Positions 43,923-51,300 of a DNA stretch of 64,000 nucleotides are shown one piece after another. Positions within the stretch are counted from its first letter, which is position 1. Each line of letters begins with the position of its first letter. Both the position numbers and the translations under genes were made by a program. A model generated the notes under the pieces. That model had not been told where the DNA came from. It saw nothing but the letters and a program-made list of their open reading frames with translations, and searched no databases. Source of the stretch: JAEYXS01 sp943367715 (GTDB lineage Bacteria; Verrucomicrobiota; Verrucomicrobiia; Limisphaerales; JAEYXS01); contig CALRJY020000025.1 of the NCBI GenBank assembly GCA_943367715.1, forward strand, positions 31,310 to 95,309. Reading direction: 5' to 3'.

Positions 43923-44279
43923 ATGAAAATCATACGAATGGGCATGGTAGGGTTGAGCGTGGGGTTGCTGATGGTGGGATGCATATCGCATCAGCAGACG
44001 GTGTATCGCGATGTGGAGCGCAGGCCGGTGGAGTTCGAGAATGATGCGGCGGCGCGGATTTTTTACGACACGGTGATGCGCAGCCGGAACTCGGGTGAAC
44101 GGACGGAGGTCAGGACGGACGTGTCCCTGCCAGTGGTGTTTGCTCACCGGAAGAGGGTGGTGACGGGTCCGAACGCGGCGTTCAACGAGGCCGTGACGAT
44201 GTGTGATACGAACAAGGACGGGAGAGTGACGGTGCAGGAGGCGCGGATCTACGCGGAGTTGAAGAGGAAAAAGGGGTGA
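43923..44279 (+). CDS. Small lipoprotein with one EF-hand
   Basis: 118 residues, start preceded by AAAGGAG. Signal peptide ends LLMVG|C. The C-terminus has a single EF-hand loop, DTNKDGRVTVQEA, matching the calcium-binding pattern D-x-N-x-D-G-x-I/V-x-x-x-E except for one position. A Ca2+-binding envelope protein is likely; single-EF-hand lipoproteins are frequent in this phylum. Monocistronic between divergent and convergent neighbours. Confidence 0.8.
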   Translation: MKIIRMGMVGLSVGLLMVGCISHQQTVYRDVERRPVEFENDAAARIFYDTVMRSRNSGERTEVRTDVSLPVVFAHRKRVVTGPNAAFNEAVTMCDTNKDGRVTVQEARIYAELKRKKG

Positions 44280-44345
44280 GCCGGGCCGGCGGCACCGGCG
44301 GACCATCATTCGAACGGCCATGTTTCTGGAAAAATTGGCGAGGCT

Positions 44346-44861
44346 CTAATGTTGAACGAAACCGGCGCGGGAACCGTCGGCAAGTTTGCCGGGCTCGATA
44401 GTGGGGGTGACGCGACTGTAGACAAGCTGTCGTCCGGTGGAGGTCGTGATGATCAGCTCCTGACCTTGAATCTCGGCACGCGATTGGGAGTAGTTTGCTG
44501 CAGAACCGGTTGCTATGACCAGGGAGCCGTCAGCGACTGAGTAGCGTCCGTGCGTCACGCCTTTGGAGTCTGACCAGTCTTTCGGCGACGGCCACGAGGC
44601 GATTTTTCCATTCGGATAGTAACGAACATATAATAGCTGGCTGACGGGGTTGCCATCATCCAGCACCCATTGCCAGGTGCCGATGATGACGGTGTTTTTT
44701 TGCGGAGGCTGCTTCTGTTGCTGCCGCTGCGGCGGGGGCGTTTGCGATTGCGTCGTTTGCGGCGACAGCCGCGAATCCGGCGACGGCGGTTGCGGCTTGC
44801 TGGCGCAGGCGGACAGCACGAGCAGGGAGGCCAGTGAAAATAGGAGGGCAAAGGGTTTCAT
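44346..44861 (-). CDS. Lipoprotein, hypothetical
   Basis: 171 residues. Lipobox LLVLSA|C, then a Pro/Gln-rich linker (about 24-55). The C-terminal domain is a beta sandwich-like sequence beginning IIGTWQWVLDDG, with YYPNGKIASWPSPKDW and GRYSVADGSLVIATG, reminiscent of lipocalin-like 'GTW' domains. No function assigned. It is 37 nt after another minus-strand lipoprotein gene. Confidence 0.75.
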   Translation of the reverse strand: MKPFALLFSLASLLVLSACASKPQPPSPDSRLSPQTTQSQTPPPQRQQQKQPPQKNTVIIGTWQWVLDDGNPVSQLLYVRYYPNGKIASWPSPKDWSDSKGVTHGRYSVADGSLVIATGSAANYSQSRAEIQGQELIITTSTGRQLVYSRVTPTIEPGKLADGSRAGFVQH

Positions 44862-44898
44862 GGTTTTAGAGCATCTGTCCTAGCATATCAGCACTTGC

Positions 44899-45393
44899 TT
44901 ACGGCACGGGAGAAGACTTTGGTGTGAGGGTCAAGTCCCCGAGGTGACGGTTGATTTTGCTGCCGGAATCGTGATACATGGGGGAGTAGTCTGCATGACT
45001 AACGATCAGGCATCCGGTCCAGTATTCACCCCCTGGTACATGAAACGAGAAGCTTAAGTTGCCATACCAGAGGAGATGGAAATTGTGTCGTGAGGACAGA
45101 CGGAAACGGCCGTCGGATCCGCTGGTGGTTTCGGCCGGTTTGGTGGCGGGATCATGGTCTGTACCGCTGTTTTCCGGTTCATTCAGAAGTTTGATGTGGG
45201 CGCCGGCGATGGGATTGCCTTGGGGATCGACCACACGTCCTTCAATGCGGGGTGATTGTTTGGTGGCGTGGGGGATGGGAACAATCATGCAACCCGTCTG
45301 GAGGAGCGCAAAGACGGCCAAGGTGAGAGCCAGGTGGATGCGCGTGGTGGAAAGCGGACAAGTGCCGTGATTTTTCTGGCCGGGGGCTTTCAT
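44899..45393 (-). CDS. Lipoprotein with carboxypeptidase-regulatory-like domain
   Basis: 164 residues. Signal peptide ends LLQTG|C. The body has IEGRVVDPQGNPIAGAHIKL and SGSDGRFRLSS, the standard carboxypeptidase-regulatory-like (transthyretin-fold) repeat, then WTGCLIVSHADYSP. Such domains mediate adhesion or cell-surface contact. Probably cotranscribed with the following minus-strand lipoprotein. Confidence 0.8.
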   Translation of the reverse strand: MKAPGQKNHGTCPLSTTRIHLALTLAVFALLQTGCMIVPIPHATKQSPRIEGRVVDPQGNPIAGAHIKLLNEPENSGTDHDPATKPAETTSGSDGRFRLSSRHNFHLLWYGNLSFSFHVPGGEYWTGCLIVSHADYSPMYHDSGSKINRHLGDLTLTPKSSPVP

Positions 45394-45521
45394 CTCGTTG
45401 AGGTTAATTTAGTGCGAGTTGGAGGGCTGTCGAGTGGAATGCGAGTTTGCGCCAAGGCATCCCCACTTCCCGTACGGTGTCGCAACAGCTTTTCAGCGTT
45501 TGAAAAACTAGCTGCAACGCG

Positions 45522-45551
45522 TTGACACCTGCTTTTTAATAACAATAAAAA
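45522..45551 (+). promoter_or_regulatory. Promoter of the DUF2975/HTH pair
   Basis: A perfect -35 box TTGACA (45522-45527) is followed after 17-18 nt by ATAAAA/TAAAAA in a locally A/T-rich stretch, unusual in this GC-rich window. It lies about 70 nt before the DUF2975 ATG. Confidence 0.6.
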
Positions 45552-45553
45552 TA

Positions 45554-45568
45554 TATTGATAAACGATA
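45554..45568. promoter_or_regulatory. Candidate autoregulatory operator
   Basis: TATTGATAAACGATA is an imperfect palindrome (10 of 15 positions symmetric) placed just after the -10 box of the DUF2975/HTH promoter. The HTH protein encoded downstream is the obvious candidate to bind it; this is inference. Confidence 0.4.
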
Positions 45569-45619
45569 TGTCTTGAATTACGGTGGAGCATAAGATTGGT
45601 AAGAAATAAGGACCAAGCT

Positions 45620-46102
45620 ATGAAACGAAGCTCAACGATGTTTCTTCAGACGGTGATTGTGCTCATCGGCATCGGGGCGCTGGCTTTTTTGCTTTGGGAG
45701 CCGCATATCGAGGGGAGGAATGCGAATGCCACGGCGTTTCAGATCTACTTCAACGATCCGTTCCTCGCGTATGTGTATCTGGCGTCCACGGCATTTTTTA
45801 CGGCGTTGTACCAGGCGTTCAAGCTGCTGGGATACATCGGGCAGAACAAAGTGTTCTCCCTGGATTCCGTGAAGGCGTTACGGATGATAAAACGGTGTGC
45901 GCTGGTAGTGGTGGGTTTTATTGCGGGTGCAGAGGCTTACATATTCATCGTGGTGCGAGGCACGGATGATATCGCGGGCGGGGTGGTCATCGGGCTGGTG
46001 CTGATTTTTCTCTCGGTGGTGATCGCCACGGCGGCGGCGGTGTTTGAAAAGCTTTTGCAAAGCGCTGTGGACTTGAAGTCCGAGAATGATCTGACTGTCT
46101 AA
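45620..46102 (+). CDS. DUF2975 membrane protein
   Basis: 160 residues from ATG 45620 (AAGGA upstream; the frame opens earlier only from a TTG). Four TM helices: FLQTVIVLIGIGALAFLL, LAYVYLASTAFFTALYQ, CALVVVGFIAGAEAYIFI and VVIGLVLIFLSVVIATAAA, with IGQNKVFSLDSVKALRMIK between TM2 and TM3. This is the DUF2975 pattern. The family is nearly always coupled to a small Cro/CI-type regulator, as here (4-nt gap). Role unknown. Confidence 0.87.
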   Translation: MKRSSTMFLQTVIVLIGIGALAFLLWEPHIEGRNANATAFQIYFNDPFLAYVYLASTAFFTALYQAFKLLGYIGQNKVFSLDSVKALRMIKRCALVVVGFIAGAEAYIFIVVRGTDDIAGGVVIGLVLIFLSVVIATAAAVFEKLLQSAVDLKSENDLTV

Positions 46103-46106
46103 CGCC

Positions 46107-46310
46107 ATGGCAATCATCATCAATGTGGATGTCATGCTGGCGAAGCGGAAGATGAGCGTCACGGAGCTGGCGGAGAAAGTCGGCATCACGATGGCGAACA
46201 TTTCCGTGTTGAAAAACGGCAAAGCGAAGGCGGTCCGGTTTTCCACCTTGGAGGCGATCTGCAAAGCGTTGGACTGTCAACCGGGGGATATTTTGGAGTA
46301 TAGGGAGTAG
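46107..46310 (+). CDS. Small HTH transcriptional regulator (XRE/YozG-like)
   Basis: 67 residues, essentially one Cro/CI helix-turn-helix: MSVTELAEKVGITMANISVL, STLEAICKALDCQPGDILEY. It starts 4 nt after the DUF2975 stop. The pair corresponds to the conserved DUF2975-HTH module seen, for example, as yoaS-yozG in Bacillus. It probably controls its own promoter through the palindrome at 45554-45568. Confidence 0.92.
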   Translation: MAIIINVDVMLAKRKMSVTELAEKVGITMANISVLKNGKAKAVRFSTLEAICKALDCQPGDILEYRE

Positions 46311-46354
46311 GAGATCAACGGCCTAGCGTGTAGCTGTTTGTTGTGGCGCACTGG

Positions 46355-46753
46355 TTAGGTCGTTGGTGACGGCTCAAATCCATAGTGTGATATAAGTATG
46401 GCCATCACCTCGTCCAGAGACTGCTGCTCAAAGCCCAAAGGCTTTCGGGTGTCTTTGACCGCCTCCCAAAGTCGAAATCCCATACAACGATTGCACAGCA
46501 AAACCCAATTGGAAACTTCGTCTGCTGTCCACAGGGGATTCAACTGCAGCCAATACTTCCGAGAGTCGCTACCGTAAATCTTAAAGCGCCATCCATGCTC
46601 GCCCTGAATCAATTTCGAGCAAACACGCTGATCCCGCGCCATGGTCTCGCGGAGATCAGACATGACTTGTTTGCCCGGCAACTCGGCGACTTCCGCGAAA
46701 TCAAGGTTCGGGTCGAACAGCAGTTTTCGATGGATAATATCCTTAGCAGTCAT
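46355..46753 (-). CDS. Hypothetical protein
   Basis: 132 residues, cytosolic, no known family. Features: a Cys pair CNRC in a Trp-rich centre (VSNWVLLCNRCMGFRLWEAV) and a helical C-terminus. The stop codon TAA is embedded in ACCTAAC, an RYYYAAC core as at the ends of integron cassettes. It follows the GFA gene by 38 nt on the same strand. Confidence 0.65.
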   Translation of the reverse strand: MTAKDIIHRKLLFDPNLDFAEVAELPGKQVMSDLRETMARDQRVCSKLIQGEHGWRFKIYGSDSRKYWLQLNPLWTADEVSNWVLLCNRCMGFRLWEAVKDTRKPLGFEQQSLDEVMAILISHYGFEPSPTT

Positions 46754-46791
46754 GCGTGCGCGATCGCAAGGGTGTTTGATCTGCTGCCTTA

Positions 46792-47202
46792 TTAGACCAA
46801 TGGTCCCTCATGCTTGGTGATCTGATCGGCGGGCACATACCAAGGGGCATGCTCGGCCCAATAAATATTGGCCTGAGGTTTCATGCCTGGGTCCGAATCT
46901 AATAATCCGCTCGGTACGACCCAGAACTGGCGGTTGCGGCTCAGCTTGGGCACGGGTGAACCGCAACTGCGACAAAAGCAACGGGGGAATCCCGGGTTCT
47001 CTTGCGTATCCACAAAGAGTTCGATGAGGTCTTCTCCCTGTGTCCATCTGACTGAACCGTCTGGAAATGCCAGATTCGCGGCATGAACGGAGCCACTGGA
47101 TTTTTGACAGGAACGACAGTGGCAGTAGATGAACTTAAGCGGAGTTCCGGTGACCTCGAAGGCTACCTTGCCGCATAAACAGGATCCGGTGATCGGCTTC
47201 AT
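46792..47202 (-). CDS. GFA/CENP-V family zinc protein
   Basis: 136 residues. Zinc ligands in GSCLCGKVAFE, YCHCRSCQKSSGS and CFCRSCGSPVP are the family signature of glutathione-dependent formaldehyde-activating-like proteins. Enzymatic activity of this family is debated; a zinc-binding fold is certain. Such genes often travel in accessory arrays. Its stop sits in GTCTAAT, one base off an attC-type core. Confidence 0.93.
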   Translation of the reverse strand: MKPITGSCLCGKVAFEVTGTPLKFIYCHCRSCQKSSGSVHAANLAFPDGSVRWTQGEDLIELFVDTQENPGFPRCFCRSCGSPVPKLSRNRQFWVVPSGLLDSDPGMKPQANIYWAEHAPWYVPADQITKHEGPLV

Positions 47203-47226
47203 GGTGTTTTGGGTAATGAGCCAAGT

Positions 47227-47802
47227 TCAGCGGCAGGCGGGTTCATTTGAAACTATCTTAAGACATTTCTGCCAACCGTGAAAAAACAGCAACAGGACGA
47301 ATGCGTACAGGCATGAATTGAGCAGCCAACCCAATATGGTATCCGGTAGTCCAAGAAGTATGACACCAACACCTACTGCGGTTTCAAAAAATCTTCCTAA
47401 TTCTGTCTTGGTGAGTCCGTCCTGGTTGACAAAAAAGAAGAAACTGCATATCGCGCAGATCAAGAAATGACCTAGTGCGAAGATCAAAAAATTGAGGAAA
47501 TGCTTTTTAATGTCGCGGAAAAGCCGTTTTCCTTCACCCCGTCCCACAATCCCGGGATGCGGCACGTGGTCAGGCGGGTCAATTATGTAAAGTCTCCTGA
47601 TCCAAAAGGCGGTACAGAGTAAAAAGCCAAAGGCGAACAGGAGCCAAACAGAAATCTGGAACTCAAAGCCATGTTGCAAAAACTCAGCGAGCGACTGTTC
47701 TGAAGTGTAGGTGCGGGAGCTTTCTATGAACAGCGGTAACAACGAGGTCGCGAAGCCTATGAAAGACAGGCTGGCCAAGAGAATGTGAAGCTTACGTGAC
47801 AT
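47227..47802 (-). CDS. Multi-pass membrane protein, hypothetical
   Basis: 191 residues with about four TM segments: ILLASLSFIGFATSLLPLFI, VWLLFAFGFLLCTAFWI, FLIFALGHFLICAICSFFFF and a C-terminal pair through NSCLYAFVLLLFFHGW. No family recognised. A GTTAAGC core lies 11 nt before its start codon. The stop is 24 nt before the GFA start, so the two may be cotranscribed. Confidence 0.75.
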   Translation of the reverse strand: MSRKLHILLASLSFIGFATSLLPLFIESSRTYTSEQSLAEFLQHGFEFQISVWLLFAFGFLLCTAFWIRRLYIIDPPDHVPHPGIVGRGEGKRLFRDIKKHFLNFLIFALGHFLICAICSFFFFVNQDGLTKTELGRFFETAVGVGVILLGLPDTILGWLLNSCLYAFVLLLFFHGWQKCLKIVSNEPACR

Positions 47803-47812
47803 GCCCGAATAC

Positions 47813-48053
47813 GCTTAACAACCCGACGCCCAGGTCACCGAATGGATAATATGGTGAGGTGAATGGGTTGTCGAGGGGCTCCAGTGGGCCGCGCGCCTCC
47901 GGCGGAGCGCGGCCCACCGGAGATAATCATTTATGGGCGTTTACCCAGGGCTGGCCCATCCGCCTTCGCTTAGCGCCACGGCGCGACAAGGGCTGGGAGG
48001 CGTGGATTGCAACAGTGATGCGATGCTGGATTCGCTGGAGCGCTGGGTTAGAC
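47813..48053 (-). other. attC-like spacer interrupted by a repeat
   Basis: On the minus strand the spacer begins GTCTAAC (48053-48047), which includes the TAA stop of the upstream gene, and ends GTTAAGC (47819-47813) just before the next start. The arms continue as imperfect inverted repeats (TAACCCAGCGCTCCAG versus TAACAACCCGACGCCCAG). The total, 241 nt, is too long for one attC, but a dispersed repeat (about 47890-47995) lies inside; without it about 135 nt remain, within the attC range. Confidence 0.4.
47890..47995. repeat. Dispersed repeat family R4, copy 1
   Basis: CTCCGGCGG ... GGAGATAATCATTTATGGGC then GTTTACCCAGGGC resembles 51921-52055 (CTCCGGCGG ... GGAGATATATTTCAGAGGGC then GTTTTACCCAGGGC) and, in its second half, 50343-50435. 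The copies lie in spacers of the small-gene region. Confidence 0.65.
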
Positions 48054-48254
48054 GGCACGTTTCAGGTGTTTAACGCTTACCCACGCCAAACGGCTTCCGC
48101 CGAGTGCAAGCAAAACTCCGAGAACGAGGAGGGTGCTGGCAATGTCTGAAGACTCTGGCGCACGCAGCGCGGCAAGCGCGGGAGTGATAACCCAAAAACT
48201 GAGGATGGCCGTCCATAGGCCCAAGGCGATAACCAACAGGTATTTTGATTTCAT
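48048..48254 (-). CDS. Small two-TM membrane protein
   Basis: 68 residues, two hydrophobic helices (YLLVIALGLWTAILSFWVIT and ASTLLVLGVLLALGGSRLAW) and a basic C-terminus. A GTTAAGT core lies 7 nt before its ATG and its stop codon is in GTCTAAC. The cassette-like framing on both sides supports a real short gene. Confidence 0.65.
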   Translation of the reverse strand: MKSKYLLVIALGLWTAILSFWVITPALAALRAPESSDIASTLLVLGVLLALGGSRLAWVSVKHLKRAV

Positions 48255-48275
48255 AATGCTTACTTAACAGGGTTT

Positions 48276-48923
48276 TCAGAAATTTGTCGCGCGTGAATTG
48301 GCGGACAAGGTGTCAGGTTCTCTCCAGTATATCCGCCAAATCTTGAAGCGGACAATCGCAGCGGCGGGAACTTGAAGGAGAATCGAGCCGGCCAGCAGCA
48401 GGTCGACGCAGGCGGCAAGAGCGTTGAGGGCGGAAACAAACGCGATCCAGCCAGAGGAGACTTGGGTGACAGCCGACACAAGAAGCGGAACGAGGGTGAG
48501 GATGAAGAGAGGCATGAGCAGGCAGGCGACCAAACGATTGCGGCTCATCTCGCCGTCATAGTGGGCGTAGAAACCCAACGCTGCCCAAAAGCCCAGTATG
48601 GAGCGCGACGAAAGCCCCGCCAACGGGTGGAGCAGCGCGTGGATGCCTTCGTGGACGACGACGAACCCCACCAACAACAGCAGGCAAGCCGGCAGGGACA
48701 GGGCGGGCGTAATGTCTCGCAGCGGCGTGAGGTGAAACCAAAGCGTGGTCGTTGTCGCGGCGGCGACGACACCGATCGGGAGGGCGAAAAGGTTCTCGAT
48801 CATGGGCGACGACGGCTGGCGCAGTAACTTCCACGACGCGTCAGGCACGAAGTCTGGCGAATCGGGTATGGCTCCAAGATGAAAGCGCATGTGAATTTGA
48901 CAGATCAAACCAGTGTCCGTCAC
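48276..48923 (-). CDS. DUF3267-like membrane zincin
   Basis: 215 residues from GTG 48923, or 204 from the ATG at 48890. Several TM segments; the second contains VVHEGIHALLHPLAG, an HExxH zinc-protease motif inside a membrane helix, as in DUF3267 putative metalloproteases related to YprB/S2P-like families. A later FILTLVPLLVSAVTQVSSGW and ALNALAACVDLLLA complete the pattern. GTTAGAC lies 6 nt before the GTG. Protease activity is inferred from the motif. Confidence 0.78.
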   Translation of the reverse strand: MTDTGLICQIHMRFHLGAIPDSPDFVPDASWKLLRQPSSPMIENLFALPIGVVAAATTTTLWFHLTPLRDITPALSLPACLLLLVGFVVVHEGIHALLHPLAGLSSRSILGFWAALGFYAHYDGEMSRNRLVACLLMPLFILTLVPLLVSAVTQVSSGWIAFVSALNALAACVDLLLAGSILLQVPAAAIVRFKIWRIYWREPDTLSANSRATNF

Positions 48924-49024
48924 GTCCTGGTCTAACGGCCCAAGCTCAGCGACGCGTGGAGTGCGATGGCCCTACCGCAGTCGCGGGACCCCCTCACAAA
49001 GCGTTGCCGGGGCGGGGCACATGG

Positions 49025-49339
49025 TCAGGAGATTGGTTTCTCATCGGCAAGTTGCTGAACCTTGTCCCAATCGGTTACTTTCAGAGTAAATGACCAGGTC
49101 TTACGGACGGCACGCACCCAGCCGATGTCACGGAGCAAGCAACCGGCCAGCATCCCGAACATGAGGTAAACCAAATCCCAGCGGCGAAGAATTCCAAACA
49201 CAATAAAGGCAAGGACGAAGATGGCAAAGAGTGCCAGATACCGTTTGGTGCTGCGACGGAAGTAATGATCGAGCGAGCAATCGTGCTTGCGCGTCTCAAG
49301 CATCCCGCGCGCGATAACTTGGTCGGTCAATTGGTTCAT
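49025..49339 (-). CDS. Small two-TM membrane protein
   Basis: 104 residues. A basic N-terminus precedes two helices (YLALFAIFVLAFIVFGIL and LVYLMFGMLAGCLLRDIGW), then a soluble tail (WSFTLKVTDWDKVQQLADEK). No family recognised. A GTTAACC core-like sequence stands 13 nt before its start. Confidence 0.65.
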   Translation of the reverse strand: MNQLTDQVIARGMLETRKHDCSLDHYFRRSTKRYLALFAIFVLAFIVFGILRRWDLVYLMFGMLAGCLLRDIGWVRAVRKTWSFTLKVTDWDKVQQLADEKPIS

Positions 49340-49429
49340 AGAATGAGCAGCGGGTTAACGATCAAGCTTCCGCCTTGGCTCCGTGCTTCGGCGCGACACG
49401 TCCACGGATGGTCAGGGTTGGAGCGAAGT

Positions 49430-49609
49430 TTAGGCGTGCTTGCGATGGGCCACCCAGGCACTGCCGTAAGCGACGCTGCCGGAAACTACGGCGGCGACGA
49501 TGATGGCGATGATCAGGTCCTGACGGGGCATGCCGACGAGATGGCAGCCGATGCCGGTCAAGGTCGTGCTGAGGAGGAACGGGATGGTGGGGGCGATGAG
49601 GTTTTTCAT
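49430..49609 (-). CDS. Very small two-TM membrane protein
   Basis: 59 residues from ATG 49609; the frame opens nine codons earlier at a GTG. Two helices (TIPFLLSTTLTGIGCHLVG and LIIAIIVAAVVSGSVAYGSA). Too short for firm assignment. The stop lies in GCCTAAAC, a degenerate cassette-end-like core. Confidence 0.5.
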   Translation of the reverse strand: MKNLIAPTIPFLLSTTLTGIGCHLVGMPRQDLIIAIIVAAVVSGSVAYGSAWVAHRKHA

Positions 49610-49814
49610 GTGTCCGTGTTGAGACTTGGATTTCACTCTTTGGGTGAATTTACGCGCGCCGGGTGTGGGCGCAAGGAAGAAGGGGCCGTGACGGAGAATG
49701 AGTCGCGCTTACTGCGCTTAGCCTTGGGGGAACTATTTCGCGGGGCGTTGCCTCGCGCTGGTATGAGGCCGGGCCCTTGGCCCTCAAATCTAATCGCGGT
49801 AGTCCATGACCGGC

Positions 49815-50243
49815 CTAAGCGGAGGCGGCGCTGGGTTGATGACGGCATACATACTCGACGTAATCGCGAAAGGTCGTGACGGATGAGGCGGCGAGAAACT
49901 CGTCCATGTCTGCCCGGAATTTCCTCCGCAGTAACAGGGCGAAGACGACACTGTGACCAGGCTTCGGTCCCAGCCACTGGAGGATCTCAGACCACTTGGT
50001 GTCGGGGCGAAGCAAAAGGACACGTTCACCCACGATGCGAGCGATGAACTCGGCGCAAGTGACGGCGAACTCTTCCTCAGCGGGCGACTTGAAGAAAATA
50101 CGAATGAAATCCACGGACGAAGCCGGTCGCGACGGAAGCGCTGGCTTCAAAAGCGGAGGCGGGACAAAGTCTGAGGTGCCGCACTCGGAGCAGAGCAGGG
50201 CCTCGTCTTTGTTCTCACGACCGCAGTAGGCGCATGGTTTCAT
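49815..50243 (-). CDS. Zinc-ribbon protein, hypothetical
   Basis: 142 residues. The N-terminus is a zinc ribbon: CAYCGRENKDEALLCSECGT (two CxxC pairs), then a Pro-rich linker and a helical domain (FIRIFFKSPAEEEFAVTCAE, ILQWLGPKPGHSVVFALLLR). Zinc binding is clear; the function is not. The spacer after its stop (49636-49814) contains a diverged R4-like stretch near 49755-49795. Confidence 0.72.
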   Translation of the reverse strand: MKPCAYCGRENKDEALLCSECGTSDFVPPPLLKPALPSRPASSVDFIRIFFKSPAEEEFAVTCAEFIARIVGERVLLLRPDTKWSEILQWLGPKPGHSVVFALLLRRKFRADMDEFLAASSVTTFRDYVEYVCRHQPSAASA

Positions 50244-50342
50244 AGTGATCTGGGATGCTGCCTAATTATATAATCTCAATGACGCGTCAGGCAAGGGTGT
50301 TTGGGTGGTGGGTCGGGAAGGAGAGAGAATTATTGTGGGTGG

Positions 50343-50435
50343 TGTACCCAGGGCGTCGCTCGCGGACTCGCTGTGCCGCTGGGTTTGAGGCCGGGTCCTT
50401 TGGGGCTCTACGTGGGCTCGCTTCGCTGGCGAAGG
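50343..50435. repeat. Dispersed repeat family R4, copy 2
   Basis: TACCCAGGGCGTCGCTCGCG followed by GACTCGCT and, later, GAGGCCGGGTCCTTTGGGGC match 51970-52030 and loosely 49755-49795. The repeat has several short internal palindromes and no coding character. Confidence 0.65.
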
Positions 50436-50474
50436 GGGTTCAAGGTGCGGGGGGCGTGGAGACTGGTGGTGTGA

Positions 50475-50690
50475 TCATTTCCACCGGTTGGTTGGAGCGG
50501 GATGGAACCCGGGCGAATTGGTCAAGGGAAGCTCAGGTGGGCGGAGTCCGTCGAAGAGAAAGCCTTTGCCTTCGATGTCTGAGGACGCGGGTGGCGGGGC
50601 GGGGTGCAGGGCGTTGAAGAGGAGGTGGAGCAAGACGGCGGTGAGGAAACCGGCGGCGAAGGTGACCAGGTATCGTGCTGATGGCTTCAT
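50475..50690 (-). CDS. Short membrane-anchored protein
   Basis: 71 residues, AAGGAAACC before the ATG. One N-terminal TM (YLVTFAAGFLTAVLLHLLFN) and a Pro-rich tail. No family. It starts 55 nt after the DUF6869-like gene on the same strand. Confidence 0.55.
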   Translation of the reverse strand: MKPSARYLVTFAAGFLTAVLLHLLFNALHPAPPPASSDIEGKGFLFDGLRPPELPLTNSPGFHPAPTNRWK

Positions 50691-50745
50691 GGTTTCCTTG
50701 GACGCGGGGAAGGGGTGTGGTGCTCAATCTGAAGCGACGATGCTC

Positions 50746-51096
50746 TCACCAAATATTGCTTCCGCGTGCTGCCTCGACTCGCTGCCAAATATCCGAGGGG
50801 ATGGTATTTTGCCAGACTCCGCCAAGCAGTTGGGCAAAGGCAGGACTCCGCTGGGCCTCAGCTTCGATGCGATCGATGAACCGTGCTCCGTGATGGGCCA
50901 GCAGGTCCTCGACTGGTCCGGCCGCCAACAATGTAATCTGTTGTTCGGACAACTCGCGCTGCATGAGGCGAAGAACGGCTTCCCAGACGGCCTCTCCATT
51001 GGCAAATGGCTGAGTGAGGCCATCCCCCATGGTCATGTCCTCACCGCTGAGCCACTCGGACTCAAGCTCATCAACGGTTGGCGGGCGCATACGCAT
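50746..51096 (-). CDS. DUF6869-like protein
   Basis: 116 residues. WEAVLRLMQRELSEQQITLL, AAGPVEDLLAHHGARFIDRI and LLGGVWQNTIPSDIWQRV follow the DUF6869 pattern from end to end. This family of unknown function is often met as an isolated gene in accessory arrays. No signal or TM, so cytosolic. Confidence 0.8.
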   Translation of the reverse strand: MRMRPPTVDELESEWLSGEDMTMGDGLTQPFANGEAVWEAVLRLMQRELSEQQITLLAAGPVEDLLAHHGARFIDRIEAEAQRSPAFAQLLGGVWQNTIPSDIWQRVEAARGSNIW

Positions 51097-51219
51097 AAGG
51101 CGGCAAATGTTAGATCAAAAGTTTGGATTGGGTCGAGCCAGGGTTTCAGGCGTGGGGAGGGGAGCAGGGTTTGAGCAAATTTTCGCGGATTGGTCCGTAG
51201 GCGACAAGGTTTGTTGGAC

Positions 51220-51300
51220 GTTGCTGCGGGTTGAGGCAACCCGTTCTCCGAGGGGAAACGCTGCAAGATGCAGCTTTAACTCGCACTCAGGATGAGTGCG
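51220..51300. repeat. Two adjoining hairpins: R3 copy 2 and a second palindrome
   Basis: TTGCTGCGGGTTG-AGG-CAACCCG (51221-51243) repeats the hairpin at 40939-40968. CGCACTC-AGGAT-GAGTGCG (51282-51300) follows and overlaps the stop codon of the acetyltransferase (TGA at 51289-51287), so the insertion may have remodelled that gene's C-terminus. Confidence 0.7.
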
